Source: Clostridiales bacterium (GTDB taxonomy: Bacteria; Bacillota; Clostridia; Christensenellales; UMGS416). Taken from it: a stretch of 7,955 bases of DNA. The notes below the pieces were generated by a model. The model was not told the DNA's origin, did no database searches, and saw nothing but the letters and a program-made list of their open reading frames with translations. Positions within the stretch are counted from its first letter, which is position 1, and the number at the start of each line of letters is the position of its first letter. Made by a program: the position numbers and the translations under genes. The stretch is taken from NCBI GenBank assembly GCA_012515725.1, contig JAAYXU010000053.1, positions 1 through 7,955 on the forward strand, written 5' to 3'. Of this stretch, positions 1 to 6,339 are shown piece by piece.

Positions 1-66
1 TTCTGTCATTAAACTTACTATTTTATTGATGAAATTCTCCGCAATCTCTGTTACAATGGTTTTCAC
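1..66 (-). CDS. Transposase, N-terminal fragment cut by window edge (possibly ISLre2/UPF0236 family)
   Basis: Read on the minus strand, a GTG at 66-64 opens a frame of 22 codons that continues past the left edge and begins MKTIVTEIAENF. A strong Shine-Dalgarno sequence, AGAAGGAGG (84-76), sits 9 bases upstream, which supports this start. The short charged and hydrophobic N-terminus resembles what I recall of ISLre2 (UPF0236) transposases. That family call rests on only 22 residues and on the neighbouring repeat, so it is tentative. The gene lies in AT-rich DNA unlike the GC-rich genes to its right, consistent with transfer. If the family call is right, the protein would catalyse movement of the element. 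It could instead be an unrelated AT-rich gene. Confidence 0.45.
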   Translation of the reverse strand, partial: MKTIVTEIAENFINKIVSLMTE

Positions 67-188
67 AAGAGGTTGCCTCCTTCTAAGTGATTTTGAGTCC
101 CTAACTCTATTTAATCACTTTTTGGCAGTCTCTTGTATCTTTTTCTTAAAAAACCCCTACATTAATTTTACACCGAGATCCCCATTGT

Positions 189-208
189 CAGGGCGACAGC
201 ATTTACTT
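189..208 (-). repeat. 20-bp repeat, copy A (candidate terminal repeat)
   Basis: On the minus strand these bases read AAGTAAATGCTGTCGCCCTG, identical at all 20 positions to plus-strand 7808-7827. The match breaks on both sides (T against C before, A against C after). Inside this copy the sequence runs on toward the transposase start, so the copy sits where an insertion-sequence terminus is expected. Confidence 0.8.
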
Positions 209-240
209 ATCAGTATTCTCCTGTATTACGCTATCAGAGT

Positions 241-246
241 TATAAT
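241..246 (+). promoter_or_regulatory. Candidate -10 box upstream of the uppP leader
   Basis: A consensus TATAAT lies directly before the 14-bp palindrome, so initiation would fall inside or next to that palindrome. No good -35 hexamer is visible 16-19 bases upstream (the best is TTCTCC at 216-221 with a 19-base spacer). The DNA here is AT-rich, so a chance TATAAT is quite possible. Confidence 0.3.
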
Positions 247-247
247 G

Positions 248-261
248 TAAAGTATACTTTA
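248..261. repeat. Perfect 14-bp palindrome, operator-like
   Basis: The sequence TAAAGTATACTTTA is its own reverse complement and is centred between 254 and 255. It starts one base after a TATAAT box, a position typical of a repressor operator. No regulator gene is adjacent, so the binding protein is unknown, and AT-rich DNA yields such palindromes more easily than GC-rich DNA. Confidence 0.45.
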
Positions 262-330
262 TGTTTTAATTAATAAAAATGTAGTTTAGCTTTTCTTATT
301 TGATTTCGTTTGTAGTTATTCGCCTCATAC

Positions 331-359
331 CCGCACCTTCACGGGCGGTGGTTTTTTTT
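331..359 (+). terminator. Weak intrinsic terminator or attenuator before uppP
   Basis: CCGC (331-334) pairs with GCGG (345-348), and after a bulged A, CC (336-337) pairs with GG (343-344), around the loop TTCAC. TGG and then eight T (352-359) follow. The stem is only six pairs with a bulge, so it may be inefficient. It would end any transcript begun near 250 about 50 bases before the uppP start, and could be the terminator of the leader RNA or an attenuator. Confidence 0.4.
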
Positions 360-371
360 GCTTGGCTGTTG

Positions 372-377
372 TATAAT
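372..377 (+). promoter_or_regulatory. uppP: Candidate -10 box for uppP
   Basis: A consensus TATAAT lies 33 bases before the GTG start and just after the T-run of the candidate terminator. No good -35 hexamer is seen at 16-18 bases spacing (TGGTTT at 349-354 is poor). It is the closest plausible promoter for uppP and possibly for the HAD gene behind it. Transcription would begin near 384, giving a leader of about 27 bases. Confidence 0.45.
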
Positions 378-410
378 AAAACCAACTGCATTACCCATTT
401 AAGGATCGGG

Positions 411-1220
411 GTGGCGAATTTGAGTTGGTGGCAGGCATTGATACTGGGCCTTTTGCAGGGGCTTGGCGAATTTCTTCCGATATCGAGCTCCGGGCATCTG
501 GTGCTTTTTCAGAATCTCCTGGGTATAACAGGGGAAGTGCTTCTCCTGGACACGCTGCTGCACGTGGGAACGCTGGCAGCGGTATTTGTCGCGCTCTGGC
601 CCGATATATTGCCGCTTATCAGGCGGCCATTACAGAAAACCACGCTCCTTCTTGTGATCGCCACGATACCCGCCATAGCTGTTACGCTGCTGCTGGGCGA
701 CGCGATCGACCGGCTATTTGGCGGCGCGTACCTGGGTTGGGGCTTCCTTCTAACGGCCATCATACTGCTGACCGCGGGCCGCACGCGCTCCCATGCCGAC
801 GCTACGGGATTCCACGAGCTGGGAACCTGGCACGCGCTCGCGATGGGAACCGCCCAGGCCGTTGCGATACTGCCCGGGGTATCGCGGTCGGGCTGTACGA
901 TAGCGGGCGGACTTATATCGGGCGTAGAGCGCGACGCATCGACGCGCTTCTCGTTCCTTATGAGCATACCGGCCATACTGGGATCGCTCGTATACCAGGC
1001 AAAGGATCTGGCGCAGATCGGAGTAGCCGCCTCGTCGGCGGGCATGTCGCTTACCGCGGTGCTTCTTGGTATGCTTGTAGCGGCTGTATCGGGGTTTCTC
1101 GCGCTTAAGTGCATGCTGCGACTCGTTCGCCGGGGCAAGCTGTGGGTGTTCGGCATATATACCGGCGCGCTTGCGGCGTTCGTACTGCTGGATCAGTACC
1201 TGTTTCATATCGTATTCTGA
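411..1220 (+). CDS. uppP: Undecaprenyl-diphosphate phosphatase (UppP/BacA)
   Basis: This is an integral membrane enzyme that removes one phosphate from undecaprenyl diphosphate, recycling the lipid carrier used for peptidoglycan and other wall polymers; it can also give bacitracin resistance. The 269-residue product matches the usual family length. The first family signature is at residues 16-29: Q16, E20, then PISSSGH with S25-S27 and H29. The second, PGVSRSG, is at 155-161, where R159 is the conserved arginine of the active site. LHVGTL (50-55) is also typical. Multiple hydrophobic segments span the chain. The GTG at 411 is chosen because AAGGA (401-405) precedes it and the signature then begins near residue 16 as in homologues; the frame is open further upstream, but through the terminator-like hairpin. 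A HAD hydrolase follows after 89 bases in the same direction. Confidence 0.95.
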   Translation: MANLSWWQALILGLLQGLGEFLPISSSGHLVLFQNLLGITGEVLLLDTLLHVGTLAAVFVALWPDILPLIRRPLQKTTLLLVIATIPAIAVTLLLGDAIDRLFGGAYLGWGFLLTAIILLTAGRTRSHADATGFHELGTWHALAMGTAQAVAILPGVSRSGCTIAGGLISGVERDASTRFSFLMSIPAILGSLVYQAKDLAQIGVAASSAGMSLTAVLLGMLVAAVSGFLALKCMLRLVRRGKLWVFGIYTGALAAFVLLDQYLFHIVF

Positions 1221-1309
1221 TAGTTCTGAGAGCGGGTATGGAGACCCGGGCAGCGCGTCAATACTGGATGATGAGCAATTTTGCGCCTGCCGGGACAGGA
1301 GGTGAGCCC

Positions 1310-1981
1310 ATGGCGGTCAAGGCGATCCTGGTGGACTTCTTCGGCACGCTGGTGAAATCCGATGAAGGCCGTATAAAGGATATATGCCGACAGGTCTGCG
1401 AGACATCGCCGCTTTTTATTGCGCCCGGCGATGTCGCAGCTTACTGGTGGGAGCGGCTTGATCACTACGCCCGTACCTGCCACGGGGAAAACTTCCGGCC
1501 CCAGCGCGAGCTCGAGCTGCGCGCGATCAGCGATATGGTCGAGCATTTTGAGTCCCGGCTGGCTCCGCGTGATCTCACCCAGTCGATGCTGGAGCGATGG
1601 CGCAAACCCGAGGGCTGGCACGACGGCCGTTTATTCATGAGCCGGATTCCTATTGCTATCTGCGTCGTGTGCAACGCGGACCGCGCCGACATCGAGGCCG
1701 CGGCCGAATACACGCAGATCGATATTCCGCGGATCGTATGCAGCGAGGACGCGCGCGCCTATAAGCCGCGGCACGAGATATTTCAGTACGCGCTCAAGGT
1801 AATGGGCGCCAGGCCCGCAGAGACGCTTCACATAAGCGACTCCATACACTACGACCTCCGGCCCGCAGCCGAGCTGGGCATCCATACGGCGTGGGTCAAC
1901 CGGCGAGGGCGTATGCTCGATGATTTTACGCCCGACATAGTCTGCGAAGAGCTGGGCATGCTGCGCCGTATGATCCGGTAG
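1310..1981 (+). CDS. HAD-superfamily hydrolase with altered catalytic motifs
   Basis: The 223-residue product is a haloacid-dehalogenase-like hydrolase, a cytoplasmic family that mostly cleaves phosphate esters through an aspartyl intermediate. Motif I is DFFGTL (residues 9-14), with nucleophile D9 but phenylalanine at position 11 where phosphatases have the second Asp. Motif II is VVCNAD (119-124), with C121 where Ser or Thr is usual. Motif III is K152 in AYKPRHEIF. Motif IV is ISDSIHYD (175-182), with D177 and D182 present. A helical cap lies between motifs I and II, as in subclass I. The ATG is chosen because AGGAGG (1297-1302) stands 7 bases before it. No terminator separates it from uppP, so co-transcription is likely. 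It converges with yhaN at a gap of 28 bases. The substrate cannot be told; the missing acid in motif I leaves open a dehalogenase-like or reduced activity. Confidence 0.85.
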   Translation: MAVKAILVDFFGTLVKSDEGRIKDICRQVCETSPLFIAPGDVAAYWWERLDHYARTCHGENFRPQRELELRAISDMVEHFESRLAPRDLTQSMLERWRKPEGWHDGRLFMSRIPIAICVVCNADRADIEAAAEYTQIDIPRIVCSEDARAYKPRHEIFQYALKVMGARPAETLHISDSIHYDLRPAAELGIHTAWVNRRGRMLDDFTPDIVCEELGMLRRMIR

Positions 1982-2009
1982 CGGTCTGTCTATTCCCGGT
2001 TTACCCTAC

Positions 2010-4718
2010 TTACTTAAGCGTCACAACCCTGCACGCGGCGCCCGCGTCCCGCAGCTGCTCGATGATCCAGTTATGGCATGTGAAAAGCAGTACCTGCCTG
2101 CGCTGCGCGACACCGGCCAGCGCACGAAACCCCTGCGCCAGGCGCTGCTCGTCCCAGTCGGTAAACACCTCGTCCAGGAGCAGCGGAAGCGGCTCCTCCT
2201 GCGGATCCAGATGGTCGACCATCGCCAGCCTCAGCGACAGATAGAGCTGCCCCAGCGTACCCTTGGAAAGCCGATCGGCCTCGGGGTCCAGGTATCGGCC
2301 CGCCTCCGCGCCAAATACCCTGAGCCCCGAACCGTCCTCGGGCATAAGCAGTCTGCTGTATCGCCCGCCGGTTATCTCGCCCATGTACTGTCCGGCGCGG
2401 CGGATGACGTCGGGCTGGTGAAGCTCCTGGAAACGCCTGCGCCCTGCGCGTATGAACGCCGCGGTAAGCGTCTGCCTGTCCCGCTCCAGCCCGGCGTCGT
2501 ACTCGGCAAGATCGATCTGGTCGATCCGCGACTGTATCTCGCCCGGGGTCGGCTGATCCGCCAGATTTTTTATTTCCTGCTCGATGCTTCCCATCTCGCC
2601 GCTCATGCGTTCCAGCTGGCTGCGGGCCATGCGCACCGAGTCCTGGTTTTCCTGCACCGCCTCGTCGTGGAACGGCCACTGCTGGGACGACATGGCCTCC
2701 ATACGCGCGAGGCGCGACGCGCAGCGCTCGTCCGCGAGCAGCGCCTCCCTCCCGGCCTGCGCCTTTCGCTTTAGCTCCCGCCGACGCGAGATGAGCGCTA
2801 TGGCCTGCGCCGGATCGCCGTCGGCGACGCGCCCGAGAGCCGCTAGCAGATGCCGCCTTTCCTCGGCGGCCCGCTCGTTTATATCCGCGCCGCGCTCTAT
2901 CTGCCTGCGGAGACGCTCCGCGGCCTGTCCCGCGGCCTCGTAGCGGCTGCGTGCTTCCCGCGCCTCGGAGACAAGCGCGTTCATGGCCGCGATGTCGTCT
3001 GATAGCGCGCCGGGGGCCCGGTCGAGGCACCGGATCACGCACTGTGCGATGAGATCGGCGTTCTCGGCGATGCGCCCCTCTATCTGTGTGAGCCTCTCGC
3101 CAAGCTCGCGGACCTGCTCATGTTTTAGACGGATGCGCTCTACGTCCCATGTCAGCCGTTCATCGGCCCGCAGGATGCGCTCCTCGGGGATCGGCAGTCC
3201 GCACAGCGCGAGCCGCACGGCCGCGGCGGCCGCCTCCATCGCTTCGCGCGCCTGTGTTAACTCCAGCTCGAGCGATGCGGCGCGCCTCCGCTGTCCCGGC
3301 CGGATGCCCGTTATCGCGAGAACCAGCGCAAGCAGTCCGGCGGCCGCCGCGCCGCCCGCCACCAGCGGGAACGGATCGGGAAGCGAAGGGTAGAGGAATG
3401 TCTCTGTGACTAGGGGCAGCAGTCCCGCCGCGCCCGCAAGCAGCAGCAAACCGCCCAGTATGCCCGCTATGAGCGGCATCTTCCGATGGCGCATACGGCT
3501 CTCTGTGGTGCGCTCGAGCGTATCCTGCGCGCGATAGACCCGCTTGCCCGCTTCGATCGCCTCTGAGGAGGCAGTCCGGAGACGCTCGATGTCGATGGCT
3601 TCGAGGCGCTCGGCGATCGCGTCGGAATCGTCCCCATTGAGCAGCCCGGTCACCAGTGCGCGCCATTCGTCTCCGGCTTTGTCCGCCTGTTCGCGCAGCT
3701 TCCCGAGCGTCCGCCCGTCTTCCTCGTACTGCAGGAACAGGCGCGTAGAGTTTTCGATTTCTCCGGCCATTTGGAGCGCCCGGCGGTGCTGCTGGGTATA
3801 GGACTCAAGGACTTCGTTCAGATCTGCCAGCTGACGCCTGTCCTCGGCCAGCTTTTCGGACATCGAGGCGATCCCTTCGTCCAGCTGCCGCAGCTTGCTG
3901 CCGATGTCCTCGGGAAGCCCCTCAAAGGGAGACAGGTCACCGGCTTCCCGCTCCTGCTGCCGGATCTGCTCGAGCCTGCTTTTCATATCGCGCTGTATCG
4001 CCGCTTCCCTCAGGAAAGCCTCGCTGTCCCTTATGCGGGCGCGCAGAAGCTCCATGCGCTGCCTGCGCGATTCGTAGTCCTGCTGCAGCTCCAGCAGACG
4101 CCGCTGCCGCAGCCTGCTCTCCCGAAGCGACCGCTTCTCCTGAGAGCGCTGTTCGGCCAGCTCCCGTATGAGCGGCTTTCCCCGGTTGTCGGAACGCCAG
4201 ACCTTCTTGGCATCGTCTTCCAGGGACTGCGCCGCCGCGATAGCCGGCTGCAGGCGTTCGACCATCGCCGCGTCCAGCAGACGGTCCTGTACCTGCCGCC
4301 ACGCGCCCTGCGGGAACACCATCTGATCTCTGCCAAGCCCGTACACGCTCTCGTATATCTCCCGCGTCATGGCTCCAACGGCGCCAAGCGGTACGTTGCC
4401 CATCTGCTGCATCTGCCCCGACAGTGAAACCTCGCAGGACGCGTGCTGCTCATCCAGTATTCTTTCAACTGTCATGGGCCGCCCGTCATTTAGACGCAGC
4501 TCGCCGCTGATCGCCGCCTGCGCGGCTCCCCAGCCGATGAGCGGCGCGCGCTCCTTCCTTTTCGCGCTAAATCCGAAAAGAAGGCCCGCGATGAGCTCCT
4601 TCACAGTGGATTTTCCGGCTTCATTGCTGCCGAAAAAAACTACCATCGGCGCGTCCACCTGTGCTTCCCAGCGCGATAGTCCCACGAAACGGGAGGCAGA
4701 AAGCCGTGTAAGGCGCAT
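2010..4718 (-). CDS. yhaN: YhaN-like SbcC/Rad50-type ATPase with a membrane hairpin
   Basis: The 902-residue protein has the split ATPase layout of the SMC/Rad50/SbcC group. The N-terminus has a Walker A motif, GSNEAGKST (30-38, with K36). Long charged coiled-coil arms cover about 180-410 and 475-760. The C-terminus has the ABC signature LSKGTLGQ (817-824), Walker B LPLLLDE (844-850) and an H-loop histidine, H882. Between the arms, where Rad50 has a CxxC zinc hook, there are instead two hydrophobic segments (about 414-437 and 451-471) that look like a membrane hairpin. With the phosphoesterase just upstream it is predicted to form an SbcCD-like complex that processes DNA ends or structures using ATP. 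Its ATG directly follows the TAG of yhaO, and its ribosome site AAGGAGG (4733-4727) lies inside the end of yhaO, indicating translational coupling. The name follows the Bacillus subtilis yhaO-yhaN arrangement. No terminator is visible in the 28 bases before the convergent HAD gene. Confidence 0.88.
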   Translation of the reverse strand: MRLTRLSASRFVGLSRWEAQVDAPMVVFFGSNEAGKSTVKELIAGLLFGFSAKRKERAPLIGWGAAQAAISGELRLNDGRPMTVERILDEQHASCEVSLSGQMQQMGNVPLGAVGAMTREIYESVYGLGRDQMVFPQGAWRQVQDRLLDAAMVERLQPAIAAAQSLEDDAKKVWRSDNRGKPLIRELAEQRSQEKRSLRESRLRQRRLLELQQDYESRRQRMELLRARIRDSEAFLREAAIQRDMKSRLEQIRQQEREAGDLSPFEGLPEDIGSKLRQLDEGIASMSEKLAEDRRQLADLNEVLESYTQQHRRALQMAGEIENSTRLFLQYEEDGRTLGKLREQADKAGDEWRALVTGLLNGDDSDAIAERLEAIDIERLRTASSEAIEAGKRVYRAQDTLERTTESRMRHRKMPLIAGILGGLLLLAGAAGLLPLVTETFLYPSLPDPFPLVAGGAAAAGLLALVLAITGIRPGQRRRAASLELELTQAREAMEAAAAAVRLALCGLPIPEERILRADERLTWDVERIRLKHEQVRELGERLTQIEGRIAENADLIAQCVIRCLDRAPGALSDDIAAMNALVSEAREARSRYEAAGQAAERLRRQIERGADINERAAEERRHLLAALGRVADGDPAQAIALISRRRELKRKAQAGREALLADERCASRLARMEAMSSQQWPFHDEAVQENQDSVRMARSQLERMSGEMGSIEQEIKNLADQPTPGEIQSRIDQIDLAEYDAGLERDRQTLTAAFIRAGRRRFQELHQPDVIRRAGQYMGEITGGRYSRLLMPEDGSGLRVFGAEAGRYLDPEADRLSKGTLGQLYLSLRLAMVDHLDPQEEPLPLLLDEVFTDWDEQRLAQGFRALAGVAQRRQVLLFTCHNWIIEQLRDAGAACRVVTLK

Positions 4719-5966
4719 CTACTCGTCCTCCTTAATCATCTTTTCGCACAGGCGCTGCGGCAGATCGTTAAGCAGCTGCCGCGCATAGGCGCGCTTTTCG
4801 GATTCGGTTTTTCCGTGCGCTCCGTAGAGACCCACGTCGGGCGGTATCTCGGATAGCGCCGCGTCCAGCGCGGCGTCGTCCCGGGCCGCTTCCTCCAGCA
4901 TGTCCAGCATCTGGCTGAGCATGTGCGGCTGCCCGCGCCATTCCCGCACATCGATAGGGCGCGTCACGCCCCGGGCGACCGCCGTCACGTCCAGAGCGCC
5001 CAGCCGGTCGCAGAGATCCTGGGCCAGCCCGTCCAGATTCTCCTGCGCGGACGCGTCGGTCAGCCTGCGGTAGAGGCCGCACGGCCCCGAAATCTGTACT
5101 CTTACCATAAGACGCGCCGCGCCAAGGCCCTCCATCTGTGCGACGATCGCGTGCTGCACACGCTCGCGCAGCGTGTCAAAGTCGGTGACCTCCCGCAGGT
5201 CGGTGACCGTAACGTCCAGCCACCCGATCCCGGAGAGCGGCACGAACTGCGTGCTGACCGCTCCGTCGTCGCCAATCTCGGCCAGTACAGCCCCGCGCGG
5301 CCCTGTTTCCCCGTAGTCCCGGCCGCACAGGCAGCCGGGGTACCATACTCGTCCGCCCTGAAAAGACTGGGGCTTGTGAATATGACCCAGCGCCCAGTAG
5401 TTATAGTCCGCCGCGGCCAGATCCGCAAGCGAGCAGGGAGCCCAGTCGGTTCCGGCACCGGAAAGCTCATAAAGCTGCGTGTGCAAAAGGCCTACCGTAG
5501 GTATCCGCGAATCGCGGCGGGGGAAGCTGCGCGCCAGGTTGTCCCGGACGATTGCCTGCGGATAGCCCGCGCCCGCCACTATGCCAACCGTCTGACCGAA
5601 AGTATCGCGCACCTCGGCCAGGCGGGGACGGGCCGCGCTGAATACGACGACCTCCGAAGGAAGCTCCAGCACCTTGAGCGCCGGAGACGCGTCGTGGTTA
5701 CCGGTCGCGTACAGGACCGTTATCCCGGCGTCTGTCAGCCTGCCAAGCTGCTCGCGAACAAGGCGCAGCGTCGCGTAGGACAGGTTCTCGCTGTCGAAGA
5801 GGTCCCCGGCGATGAGCACCGCGTGAACCGACTCGCGAATCGCTGTCTCCACCGCCTCGCACAGCGCGTCGCGCAATGCGTCGCGCAGCGTGTCGCGGAG
5901 CGCCTCGCGTCCCGAAAAGGGCGTATCCAGATGAATATCTGCCATATGCAGGAATCGAAATGCCAT
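4719..5966 (-). CDS. yhaO: YhaO-like SbcD/Mre11-type metallophosphoesterase
   Basis: The 415-residue protein is a calcineurin-like phosphoesterase of the DNA-repair exonuclease type (SbcD/Mre11/YhaO). All metal-binding motifs are visible: DIH (D10, H12), GDLFD (D55, D58), GNHD (N90-H91-D92), H162 in LLHTQLYE and GHIH (H195, H197). Two metal ions, usually manganese in this family, are expected to support nuclease activity. The region after about 250 is a helical C-terminal part where related proteins contact the ATPase. The start at 5966 has GGAGGC (5976-5971) five bases upstream of the ATG in a suitable place. Residues 20-39 are an unusual run of four-residue repeats (REAL, RDTL, RDAL, RDAL, CEAV) encoded by a 12-bp tandem repeat. 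It is first in a two-gene operon with the YhaN-like ATPase, read from the promoter at 6089-6117. The DNA substrate is not known. Confidence 0.9.
   Translation of the reverse strand: MAFRFLHMADIHLDTPFSGREALRDTLRDALRDALCEAVETAIRESVHAVLIAGDLFDSENLSYATLRLVREQLGRLTDAGITVLYATGNHDASPALKVLELPSEVVVFSAARPRLAEVRDTFGQTVGIVAGAGYPQAIVRDNLARSFPRRDSRIPTVGLLHTQLYELSGAGTDWAPCSLADLAAADYNYWALGHIHKPQSFQGGRVWYPGCLCGRDYGETGPRGAVLAEIGDDGAVSTQFVPLSGIGWLDVTVTDLREVTDFDTLRERVQHAIVAQMEGLGAARLMVRVQISGPCGLYRRLTDASAQENLDGLAQDLCDRLGALDVTAVARGVTRPIDVREWRGQPHMLSQMLDMLEEAARDDAALDAALSEIPPDVGLYGAHGKTESEKRAYARQLLNDLPQRLCEKMIKEDE
4727..4733 (-). promoter_or_regulatory. Ribosome binding site of yhaN inside yhaO
   Basis: On the minus strand AAGGAGG lies within the last codons of yhaO, eight bases before the yhaN ATG. 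The yhaO TAG and the yhaN ATG are directly adjacent, so ribosomes finishing yhaO can restart on yhaN. This fixes the yhaN start and suggests balanced production of the two partners. Confidence 0.85.
5850..5909 (-). repeat. Five 12-bp tandem repeats within yhaO
   Basis: On the plus strand the units are caccgcctcgca, cagcgcgtcgcg, caatgcgtcgcg, cagcgtgtcgcg and gagcgcctcgcg, one directly after another; the first is the most diverged. Each encodes four residues, giving yhaO residues 20-39 as a period-4 series. The unit length is a multiple of three, so gain or loss of a unit would keep the frame. Confidence 0.85.
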
Positions 5967-6088
5967 TTTTGCCTCCGTGCCGCACGGGCCATGAAATCCG
6001 CCGTTCCCGAAAGGAACCGTCGAAAGAAACCGGCCCGCATATCTCGTCTTGAAGAAGGACGGTAAAGGGTTGTCCTCAAGCCCCTAAA

Positions 6089-6117
6089 ATTATACCATCC
6101 GCGGCGTGTTTTGTATA
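6089..6117 (-). promoter_or_regulatory. Promoter of the yhaO-yhaN operon
   Basis: On the minus strand the -35 hexamer TATACA (6117-6112, four of six matches to TTGACA) and the perfect -10 hexamer TATAAT (6094-6089) are separated by exactly 17 bases. Transcription would begin near 6082, giving a leader of about 115 bases before yhaO. This fits a housekeeping sigma factor. Confidence 0.75.
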
Positions 6118-6125
6118 GGGAACAC

Positions 6126-6147
6126 TAAGGAATTGTGTGATTCCTTA
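6126..6147. repeat. Perfect 8-bp inverted repeat upstream of the yhaO promoter
   Basis: TAAGGAAT (6126-6133) and ATTCCTTA (6140-6147) flank the six bases TGTGTG. There is no T-run after it on either strand, so it does not look like a terminator. It begins eight bases beyond the -35 box of the yhaO promoter, where an activator could bind, and about 110 bases upstream of the kinase promoter. The binding protein is unknown. Confidence 0.5.
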
Positions 6148-6185
6148 ATCGAGTTTCTAAGCAGCGACCGAGCAAAGCGGTTTAT

Positions 6186-6208
6186 CAGGACAGACACATC
6201 CTATCCTG
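6186..6208. repeat. Imperfect inverted repeat between the divergent promoters
   Basis: CAGGACAG (6186-6193) and CTATCCTG (6201-6208) pair at seven of eight positions around ACACATC. Like the repeat at 6126-6147 it has no T-run, lies between two diverging promoters and could be a protein site. One mismatch and the short arms keep confidence low. Confidence 0.35.
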
Positions 6209-6256
6209 GAGATTTTATAATAAATACGAATAATAACTCAAAATAACCGACTCCTA

Positions 6257-6285
6257 TTGACTACCGGGCTGGTAAACTATACAAT
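6257..6285 (+). promoter_or_regulatory. Promoter of the histidine kinase gene
   Basis: The -35 hexamer TTGACT (6257-6262) and the -10 hexamer TACAAT (6280-6285) each match the consensus at five of six positions and are 17 bases apart. Transcription would begin near 6292, about 48 bases before the kinase start. A 10-bp palindrome, TATCATGATA (6288-6297), covers the predicted start point. Confidence 0.75.
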
Positions 6286-6287
6286 GC

Positions 6288-6297
6288 TATCATGATA
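6288..6297. repeat. 10-bp palindrome at the kinase transcription start
   Basis: TATCATGATA is a perfect palindrome three bases after the -10 box of the kinase promoter. Its position at the start point suits a repressor or autoregulatory site, but ten bases can be palindromic by chance. Confidence 0.35.
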
Positions 6298-6339
6298 TTA
6301 CATATTCTACATTCAGCCGACCTTGGGCGGGGTGTTTGA

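Larger units (their letters stand above)
1..208 (-). mobile_element. Upstream end of an insertion sequence (partial)
   Basis: This stretch holds the putative transposase start, about 120 bases of AT-rich non-coding DNA before it, and at 189-208 a 20-bp sequence that recurs exactly, in inverted orientation, at 7808-7827. A repeated sequence lying outside a transposase start is where a terminal inverted repeat would be, so the element probably ends near 200-210 and extends beyond the left edge. The exact outer boundary and any target-site duplication cannot be fixed because the other end is not in the window. The call as an insertion sequence is inference. Confidence 0.45.
209..410. other. AT-rich leader region before uppP
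   Basis: No convincing gene is present between the insertion-sequence end and uppP. The region contains a TATAAT box (241-246), a perfect palindrome (248-261), a weak hairpin with a T-run (331-359) and a second TATAAT (372-377). Base composition moves from AT-rich to GC-rich at roughly 320-400, which may mark the junction between inserted or non-coding DNA and the resident chromosome. Confidence 0.5.

Noticed and set aside
26..250. Plus-strand 74-residue frame
   Set aside because: It lies opposite the transposase start and element end, has no ribosome binding site, and shows no recognisable domain; AT-rich non-coding DNA explains its hydrophobic content.
300..410. 37-residue N-terminal extension of UppP from TTG at 300
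   Set aside because: It runs through a hairpin with eight T and a TATAAT box. The known family start and the AAGGA site fit GTG 411 instead.
560..1220. Minus-strand frames opposite uppP
   Set aside because: They are Arg/Ser-rich shadows of uppP without ribosome sites or domains.
1233..1248. Hairpin CGGGT/ACCCG after uppP as a terminator
   Set aside because: Only five pairs and no T-run follows, so read-through into the HAD gene is more likely.
1109..1309. Extension of the HAD protein upstream of 1310
   Set aside because: It overlaps the end of uppP in another frame, while AGGAGG sits at the right distance from the ATG at 1310 and motif I then begins at residue 9.
4923..6065. Plus-strand 380-residue frame opposite yhaO
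   Set aside because: It is a GC-rich shadow of yhaO, with an Arg/Ala/Val-rich composition and no domain; yhaO carries all its catalytic motifs on the other strand.
6216..6221. Second TATAAT before the kinase
   Set aside because: No -35 hexamer stands at a proper distance, and the TTGACT/TACAAT pair downstream is much better.
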